Assembly (NCBI RefSeq): GCF_000250675.2
Contig: NC_018681.1
Span: 6,510,001-6,574,000, forward strand
Source of the DNA: Nocardia brasiliensis ATCC 700358
GTDB lineage: Bacteria; Actinomycetota; Actinomycetes; Mycobacteriales; Mycobacteriaceae
Length of the DNA: 64,000 nt
Direction of reading: 5' to 3'
Part shown: positions 58,020-64,000 of the stretch, piece after piece
How the letters are laid out: each line of letters begins with the position of its first letter
Position numbering within the stretch: the first letter of the stretch is position 1
Notes under the pieces: generated by a model
What the model saw: only the letters and a program-made list of their open reading frames with translations
Told to the model about the DNA's origin: nothing
Database searches by the model: none
Translations under genes and position numbers: made by a program

Positions 58020-59840
58020 ATGACACTCGAACGTGTGATTGCTGTGTTGCCGCGCAAAGTGCCCGCACCGCGCGGAGATGCGAGTCCCGCCCCGGCCCGC
58101 CGCGGACTCACCGTGCCTACTGGCCTGGCCGGGCTGTCCCTGGACGCGATGGCGTCGGTGTCCTACGGGCCGGAGGCGATCGTGCTGGTCCTGGCCGCCG
58201 CGGGCGGCGCGGGGCTCGGCCTGACCCTGCCGGTGACACTGGCGATCGCGGCGTTGCTCGCGGTCCTCGTCGCGTCGTATCGGCAGGTCATCGCGGCGTT
58301 CCCGAACGGTGGCGGGGCGTACGCGGTGGCGAAAGCGCACCTCGGGCATCGCACCAGCCTCACCGCCGCGGCCTCGTTGATCATCGACTACGTCTTGAAC
58401 GTCGCCGTCTCGATCGCCGCCGGTGTCGCGGCGCTGACCTCGGCCTTTCCGGCGCTCCTGCCGTACACGCTGTGGATCTGCCTGGTCGTGCTGGCCGGGA
58501 TCACCGCGCTGAACCTGCTCGGCATCACCGAGAGCGCGCGGGCCTTCATGGTGCCGACCGTGATCTTCGTGGCCGGCATCCTGACCGTGATCGTCGCCGG
58601 GTTGCTGCGCACCGAACCCGCGAGCGTCAGCCAGGGCACCGCCACCGTGCTCGACGCGCACACCGTCGGAGTTCTGTTGCTGCTCAAGGCGTTCTCCAGC
58701 GGGTGCGCCGCACTGACCGGCGTCGAGGCGATCGCGAACGCGGTACCCAGCTTCGAAGCGCCGAAAGTGGTTCGCGCGCAACGGGTCGAGGTCGCGCTCG
58801 GCGCGCTGCTCGGCGTCATGCTGATCGGGCTCGCGGTGCTGATCGAGAAGTTCGAGGTGCGTCCGATCGACGGGACCACGGTGCTGTCCCAGCTCACCGA
58901 GGCCGCGCTCGGGCACGGAATCGGCTACTACGTGGTGCAATTCGCGACCGTGGTGCTGCTGGCGCTGGCCGCGAACACCTCCTACGGCGGGCTGCCCACC
59001 CTCACCAAGATCCTCGCCGACGACAACTGCCTGCCGCACCGGTTCGCGGTCCGCTCGCCGCGGCAGGTGTACCGGTACGGCGTGCTCACCCTCGCCGTCG
59101 CCGCCGGTGTGCTGCTGGCCGGCGCCAACGGCAATATGAACGCGCTGGTTCCGCTGTTCGCAATCGGGGTGTTCGTCGGCTTCACCATCGCGCAGGTCGG
59201 CATGGTGCGGCACTGGTGGATCGCCCGGACGGCGAACTGGCGGGCACGGCTGGCGCTCAACGGGTTCGGCGCGGCGCTCACCTTCGTCGCCGCGATCGTC
59301 ACCACCGCAATGAAATTCACCGCGGGGGCCTGGCTGATCGTGCTGATCCTGCCCGCACTGGTGGTCGGCATGGAACGCATTCGCGGCGCCTACCGCAAGA
59401 TCGGCGAATGCCGCCGCTCCGACGAGGTGCCGCCGCCACCGCGCGCCCGCGAAGCCGTCATCGTGGTGCCGGTCTCCGAAGTCTCCGACCTCAGTTGCGA
59501 GGCCCTGTCCGCGGCCATGTCGATCGGCAAAGACGTTGTCGCGGTGCACGTCTGCCTGCCCGGGGAGTCCGCGAAAGCCTTCACCAAGGCGTGGGAGGCG
59601 TGGCATCCGGAGGTCCGGCTCGTGCTGCTCGAAGACAGCGACGCCACCGTCGGCGGGCCGGTCGCGCGCTACGTGCGGGAAAACTTCGCGGGCAGACGCA
59701 AGGTCGTCGTCATCGCCGAAGTCGACCCACCCGTCGGCTGGAACCGCGTCCTGCCCAGTCACCGCAGCGATGAACTCGAACGCGTGCTCCGCCGTATGTC
59801 CGACACAGTGGTCTGCCACCTGCGCGTCCAGGTGGGCTGA
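58020..59840 (+). CDS. KimA-like APC-superfamily permease
   Basis: This 606-residue transporter has about 12 helices (for example AIVLVLAAAGGAGLGLTLPVTLAI, AASLIIDYVLNVAVSIAAGV and LLPYTLWICLVVLAGITALNLLG) and a cytosolic C-terminal domain of about 150 residues with EAVIVVPVSEVSDLSCEALSAAMSIGKDVVAVHV, similar to a UspA fold. Length and layout match KimA, a potassium importer regulated by c-di-AMP in Bacillus, and its mycobacterial relative Rv2690c. The N-terminal 30 residues are basic and Pro/Ala-rich. An APC amino-acid permease is the alternative. Start ATG 58020 is tentative. Confidence 0.75.
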   Translation: MTLERVIAVLPRKVPAPRGDASPAPARRGLTVPTGLAGLSLDAMASVSYGPEAIVLVLAAAGGAGLGLTLPVTLAIAALLAVLVASYRQVIAAFPNGGGAYAVAKAHLGHRTSLTAAASLIIDYVLNVAVSIAAGVAALTSAFPALLPYTLWICLVVLAGITALNLLGITESARAFMVPTVIFVAGILTVIVAGLLRTEPASVSQGTATVLDAHTVGVLLLLKAFSSGCAALTGVEAIANAVPSFEAPKVVRAQRVEVALGALLGVMLIGLAVLIEKFEVRPIDGTTVLSQLTEAALGHGIGYYVVQFATVVLLALAANTSYGGLPTLTKILADDNCLPHRFAVRSPRQVYRYGVLTLAVAAGVLLAGANGNMNALVPLFAIGVFVGFTIAQVGMVRHWWIARTANWRARLALNGFGAALTFVAAIVTTAMKFTAGAWLIVLILPALVVGMERIRGAYRKIGECRRSDEVPPPPRAREAVIVVPVSEVSDLSCEALSAAMSIGKDVVAVHVCLPGESAKAFTKAWEAWHPEVRLVLLEDSDATVGGPVARYVRENFAGRRKVVVIAEVDPPVGWNRVLPSHRSDELERVLRRMSDTVVCHLRVQVG

Positions 59841-59862
59841 AAGCCTGAGTGAATTCAGGCGG

Positions 59863-59900
59863 CCGCGGTGGTGTGGGTCGGCCACACCCACACCCCGCGG
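59863..59900. terminator. bidirectional hairpin between KimA-like and tesB genes
   Basis: CCGCGG, a one-base bulge and GGTGTGGGT pair with ACCCACACC and CCGCGG around a 7-base loop, 23 bases after the permease stop and 21 before the tesB stop. A second smaller repeat GCCTGA-N6-TCAGGC precedes it (59843-59860). Confidence 0.65.
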
Positions 59901-59921
59901 TCGACAAACGTCCGCGGGGGT

Positions 59922-60740
59922 CTAATCGCGCAGGGTGCGGATCAGTCCTTCTTGGACGACGGCGGCGACCATTTCGCCGCGGAGGTTGAAGATCTTGCCG
60001 CCGGTGAGGGCGCGGCCGAAGCCCGCGGACGGGGAGGACTGGTCGTAGAGCAGCCATTCGTCGGCGCGGAAGGGGCGCAGGAACCACATCGCGTGATCGA
60101 GTGACGCGTTCTGCGTCTGCTCGTCCGGGTGGGTCACCTTCGACGAGCCCAGCAACGTCATATCGCTCATATACGCCAGCGTGCAGACGTGGAACAGCGG
60201 ATCGTCGGGCAGCGGATGCCGGTACCGGAACCACACCTGCTGCTGCGACACCGCACCGTCGCGGCGCGCCACCTGCTCGTGCGGAACGGTCCGAATGTCC
60301 CAGTGCTCCCACTCCCGCATCGCCCACAGGCGTTCCGGGCTCATCGTGATGCTCGCGTCGGGCAGATCGTCCGGCGCCTGCACCGCCGGCATCTCGTCCT
60401 GATGCTCCGGGCCCTCGTCGCCGATGTGGAACGAGGCCGACATGGTGAAGATCGCGGCACCGTCCTGCACGCCCGTCACCCGCCGGGTGCAGAACGACCG
60501 GCCGTCCCTGATCCGCTCCACCAGATAGACCGTCGGCTGATCCGGGTTGCCCGGACGCAGAAAGTACCCGTGCAGCGAATGCACCTGGAACCGTTCCTCC
60601 ACCGTGCGCACCGCCGACACCAGCGCCTGGCCGGCAACCTGCCCGCCGAAGGTGCGCGGGAGCTGAGTCTTCGTGGACGCGCCACGGAAGATGTCGCGCT
60701 CGAGCCGCTCGATCTCCAGCGCCTCTTCGATTGTCGCCAT
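59922..60740 (-). CDS. tesB: acyl-CoA thioesterase II
   Basis: This 272-residue double hot-dog enzyme hydrolyses medium/long-chain acyl-CoAs. It contains IFRGASTKTQLPRTFGGQVAGQALVSA, HSLHGYFLRPGNPDQPTVYLVERIRDGRSF, and ASLDHAMWFLRPFRADEWLLYDQSSPSAGFGRALTGGKIF with the catalytic Asp, Thr/Ser and Gln region. It corresponds to tesB2 (Rv2605c) beside pdxT/pdxS in Mycobacterium. Confidence 0.95.
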   Translation of the reverse strand: MATIEEALEIERLERDIFRGASTKTQLPRTFGGQVAGQALVSAVRTVEERFQVHSLHGYFLRPGNPDQPTVYLVERIRDGRSFCTRRVTGVQDGAAIFTMSASFHIGDEGPEHQDEMPAVQAPDDLPDASITMSPERLWAMREWEHWDIRTVPHEQVARRDGAVSQQQVWFRYRHPLPDDPLFHVCTLAYMSDMTLLGSSKVTHPDEQTQNASLDHAMWFLRPFRADEWLLYDQSSPSAGFGRALTGGKIFNLRGEMVAAVVQEGLIRTLRD

Positions 60741-61138
60741 GGGCTGAGATTAACTCCCCCCGCCGCCCAGCCCACCCCCGGCTACCAGGTCCCCCACACC
60801 CCATCCCGCCGCGCCCCCGCCATCCGCGCCTGTCGCATATGCCCCGAATCCTGCCGAGCCGATCCGCACCCCAGCACTGCCCGGACACGTCGTACGGCAC
60901 ACCCGATGGGGGCACCCACACCGTCGGTGCCGCACTGCGGCTTCCGCCTGATTCGCCGCGTGCGCGGCTCAGGCACAACTCCCGCACCCCATTCAACGCT
61001 GAACACGGCGCGCCCCGCGGCGAGTCACGGTGCGGGAACACGCAAAGGGTGCGGGAACCCTGGACACCCCCGCGGCGCCGCGCCCGACCTCGATCGGCGG
61101 GCGATTCCCGAGCCCGCTTCGGGTTCCTGTTGGATGGG
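60741..61138. other. intergenic region upstream of tesB
   Basis: 398 bases, C-rich on the plus strand. It contains GTGCGGGAACACGCAAAGGGTGCGGGAACC (in two pieces near 61030-61060), resembling the sequence right after the hairpin at 17331-17370. No gene or clear promoter is recognised. Confidence 0.45.
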
Positions 61139-61750
61139 GTGGTGCCGCAGTTCGTTCCGATCACGCAGGAAGTGCTCGTCGCGCAGGTTGTCGATCGTCT
61201 GCGAGAGCTCGACGGGCATCGGGTGGTCGCCGTGGATGGGGCGGATGCCGCGGCGCCCGTCGACTTCGCGCGGCGGATCGCCGACGCGCTGCGCGACACG
61301 GGCAGGCCCGCGGAAGTGGTTTCGCTGCACGACTACGTACGTCCGGCTTCCCTGCGCATGGAGTTCGGCAGCGACGAATTGTCCTACCGCACCGCCTGGT
61401 TCGACTATGACGCGCTGCGCCGCGAGGTGATCGACGCGCTGCACACCGACGGCCGTTGGCTGCCCGCCCTCTGGGACGAGACCACCGATCGTTCCGCCCG
61501 CGCCACCATCCGAACCGCCCTCCCCGCCACCGTCTTACTGATCGCGGGCCCCATGCTGCTCGGCCGCTCCCTCCCCTTCGACCTCACCATCTGCCTGGAC
61601 ATGTCCGACCCGGCCCTGCGCCGAACCACCCCACCCGACCTCCACTGGACCATCCCCGCCCTCCGCCACCACAACGAAACCCCCACCACCCCAACCTTCT
61701 TCACCCGCTGGGATCACCCCACCCGCCCAGCCCTCCGCCTCCCCGACTGA
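61139..61750 (+). CDS. uridine-kinase-like protein with lost P-loop
   Basis: This 203-residue protein aligns with uridine kinase-like P-loop proteins of actinomycetes: HRVVAVDGADAAAPVDFARRIADALRD where the Walker A should be, VVSLHDYVRPASLRMEFGSDE, WFDYDALRREVIDAL and FDLTICLDMSDPALRRTT. The P-loop is clearly degenerate: GADAAAPVD has no G-x-x-x-x-G-K-S/T, so ATP-dependent kinase activity is doubtful. GTG 61139 and 61142 are alternative starts. Confidence 0.7.
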   Translation: MVPQFVPITQEVLVAQVVDRLRELDGHRVVAVDGADAAAPVDFARRIADALRDTGRPAEVVSLHDYVRPASLRMEFGSDELSYRTAWFDYDALRREVIDALHTDGRWLPALWDETTDRSARATIRTALPATVLLIAGPMLLGRSLPFDLTICLDMSDPALRRTTPPDLHWTIPALRHHNETPTTPTFFTRWDHPTRPALRLPD

Positions 61751-61771
61751 CCTCCCTGCGTCTTTTCCGCC

Positions 61772-61828
61772 TTTCACCTGAGCACACTTCGCTTTTCACC
61801 TGGTCACACCATGCACGCGTAGCATGGT
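61772..61828. promoter_or_regulatory. direct and inverted repeats upstream of the HIT gene
   Basis: TTTCACCTGAGCACAC (61772-61787) and TTTCACCTGGTCACAC (61794-61809) are direct repeats with a 22-base period, two helical turns, followed by ACCATGC-N7-GCATGGT (61808-61828), a perfect 7-bp inverted repeat. Likely a regulator binding region for the HIT gene. Confidence 0.5.
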
Positions 61829-61906
61829 TAGATGCGAATATCTAGGTAGCAACATGTTTATCCTCGAAGCTCTCCCCCGCACATCGAGCCTCGGTACCGT
61901 GACGAC

Positions 61907-62344
61907 GTGGGGAGCGAGTGCCAGGTCTGCACGAAACACCGAGGACTCAGCCTTTTGCTGCGTCCGGTGATCTACGCGGACAACCTGGTGATCGTCACGC
62001 ATAGATCGCTCGGCAAACGGCAACCCGTCCCCGGCTACCTGCTGATAGAAACCCGTAGGCACACGCCGAACCTCGCGTCGCTCACCGATCAGGAAGCGGC
62101 TGCGGTCGGCCGCGCGACAACTCGTGCCGCCCGAGCGCTACAAGAAGAACTAGCACCAGAATTCGTGTTCTCAACGGTCACCGGACGAACGGTCCCGCAC
62201 TTCCACCAACGCGTATTCGCCCGTCCCCCAGGCACTCCGGCGGCCATCCCTTGGCACGACGTCGACTCGTGGCCCGACGGGCCGCGCATCACTGCAACAG
62301 ACCTGATCTCCTTGTGCACACGCCTGTCCACGCACTTTCGCTGA
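61907..62344 (+). CDS. HIT-family protein with incomplete triad
   Basis: This 145-residue protein has a HIT (histidine triad) fold: CQVCTKHRG near the start with C-x-x-C, PGYLLIETRRHTPNL, and the C-terminal VPHFHQRVFARP. The canonical H-phi-H-phi-H is H-F-H-Q-R here, so the third His is missing or replaced by Arg and the catalytic role needs care. GTG 61907 has only a weak ribosome site. HIT enzymes hydrolyse nucleotide-conjugated phosphates. Confidence 0.65.
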   Translation: MGSECQVCTKHRGLSLLLRPVIYADNLVIVTHRSLGKRQPVPGYLLIETRRHTPNLASLTDQEAAAVGRATTRAARALQEELAPEFVFSTVTGRTVPHFHQRVFARPPGTPAAIPWHDVDSWPDGPRITATDLISLCTRLSTHFR

Positions 62345-62396
62345 CGGACAACGCGAAAGCTCCCGGGCCGTATCCCCAGCTGCGCGCTGGTCAATT

Positions 62397-62455
62397 GATC
62401 ACCAGGTAATGGTGGCGGCCAAGCCAGTAGCCTCCGCCACCATTACCTGGTGATC
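62397..62455. terminator. bidirectional terminator with 22-bp perfect stem
   Basis: GATCACCAGGTAATGGTGGC and two more bases are followed by a 15-base loop and their exact reverse complement, between the convergent HIT and lipoprotein genes; GTTTG follows on the plus strand. Confidence 0.75.
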
Positions 62456-62472
62456 GTTTGTCCAGCTATAGG

Positions 62473-62967
62473 TCAGGCTGCGCAGGCTGGGGATTGCTGG
62501 CCGAGGGTGGTGAGGGCTTGGCAGGCCCAGGCTTTCTGGACCTTCCATTTGCCGCCGTCGGCGACGAAGGGGACGTCGACCATGTTGGTCTGGTCGCCGA
62601 TGGTGAATTTCGCTTGGGCGCTGACGGATTCGCCGAAGACGGTGACGCCGACAACCTCAGCTTTGGCGTTGGCGTCCTTGTAGGCCTGGGCGAGCCGGTT
62701 GGGCAGGTCGGGGTCGGCTTCGATGCCTTGGACGAGTTCCAGCTTCTCCGCGCTCGGCACCGCGGGGTCCAGCGCGCGCTGCAGCAGGGCGTTGAGCTCG
62801 TCGGCGGTGGGCGCGGCGGGCAGGTTCGGGGCGGCGGTCGCGCTGGTGGTGGTGCGCGAGGGCTTGGGCGGATCCTTCGGATCGTCGCTGCCACAGGCCG
62901 CGAGCCCCAGGGCGGCCACCACGGCCAGGCCCGCGATCGCCATACGTCCGGTCTTACGAAGCTTCAA
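62473..62967 (-). CDS. MTB12-like lipoprotein
   Basis: This 164-residue exported lipoprotein (MAIAGLAVVAALGLAACG, lipobox LAAC) has a C-terminal domain of about 110 residues matching low-molecular-weight antigen MTB12/CFP-2 type proteins: PTADELNALLQRALDPAVPSAEKLELVQGIEADP, then strands ending GKWKVQKAWACQAL. Anchored outside the membrane; function unknown. The Ser/Thr/Pro-rich linker follows the Cys. Confidence 0.8.
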   Translation of the reverse strand: MKLRKTGRMAIAGLAVVAALGLAACGSDDPKDPPKPSRTTTSATAAPNLPAAPTADELNALLQRALDPAVPSAEKLELVQGIEADPDLPNRLAQAYKDANAKAEVVGVTVFGESVSAQAKFTIGDQTNMVDVPFVADGGKWKVQKAWACQALTTLGQQSPACAA

Positions 62968-63130
62968 CTACTCGTCCTTTGCGCTCGGCTGGTACAGGTC
63001 ACCTGACAGTGATGCGGCACCAACCACCCCACGGCGTCGACGGGCATCGAAACGCGAAGGTAGTCAACACAATTGTGGAAACAGTAAGGCCCGTATGTGG
63101 CCGGGGACAGAGTCGCCGCCGAAACGCAGA

Positions 63131-63161
63131 ACGAGCAGGGACCGCGAAGGTCCCTGCTCGT
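63131..63161 (-). terminator. hairpin terminator after pdxS
   Basis: ACGAGCAGGGACC and its exact reverse complement around a 5-base loop GCGAA, about 30 bases downstream of the pdxS stop on the minus strand. Confidence 0.7.
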
Positions 63162-63191
63162 GCGCATGTCATGCCCGCGTCGGGCGAGCAC

Positions 63192-64000
<809 letters not shown>

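Overview
The window is GC-rich, makes frequent use of GTG starts and has tightly packed genes with many 4-base ATGA/GTGA overlaps. It looks like the chromosome of a mycolic-acid-containing actinobacterium, most likely Nocardia or a close relative. The evidence is a conserved backbone on the minus strand in the order known from Mycobacterium: rel, then apt, a family-5 substrate-binding lipoprotein, secF, secD, yajC, ruvB, ruvA, ruvC, yebC, pdxT, tesB and pdxS. The first and last genes run off the window.

Region 1 (1-9381) is a ten-gene minus-strand operon for a type IV secretion or conjugation-like machine of the actinobacterial 'SCO6880' kind. It holds a VirB4/TraC-like ATPase (cut by the window edge), a PrgI-like membrane protein, a TrbL/VirB6-like channel protein, two related VirB8-like extracytoplasmic proteins, two tiny two-helix membrane proteins, two MinD-like P-loop proteins and another single-span protein. 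A large secreted cutinase-family esterase lies directly upstream on the same strand. Next comes the bifunctional (p)ppGpp enzyme Rel (11.4-13.8 kb).

Region 2 (about 14-38 kb) separates rel from apt, which are neighbours in Mycobacterium, and behaves as an accessory block. It carries a secreted phosphodiesterase, a metallophosphoesterase, an NrtR-like Nudix protein, an unusual adenylosuccinate-synthetase paralogue paired with a VWA protein behind a recognisable promoter, several small enzyme and regulator genes (RidA, YbaK, HxlR, Rrf2, SnoaL, YjbR), an ABC-F protein preceded by a tiny MPLIF leader peptide, a large inverted-repeat element with a perfect 64-bp palindrome at its centre, a desaturase/DMT-exporter pair, a TetR/MFS divergon with an IdeR-like box, and a CGNR regulator divergent from a methyltransferase.

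Region 3 (38-64 kb) is mostly backbone: apt, SecDF-YajC protein export, RuvABC recombination (with a LexA-type SOS box before ruvC), YebC, the PLP synthase subunits PdxT and PdxS, and TesB. It is interspersed with a Baeyer-Villiger-type monooxygenase/TetR divergon sharing a palindromic operator, a protein made of four tandem DivIVA N-terminal modules, an Erm-family methyltransferase with a leader peptide carrying an Arg-Leu-Arg motif, a membrane esterase, a GlxA/AraC regulator, a KimA-like permease, a degenerate kinase, a HIT protein and an MTB12-like lipoprotein.

The most interesting items are the secretion locus, the VWA/PurA-like pair, the two predicted drug-responsive attenuators (ABC-F and Erm), the palindromic repeat element and the tetra-DivIVA protein. 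All functional statements rest on motif recognition by eye; no database search was run.
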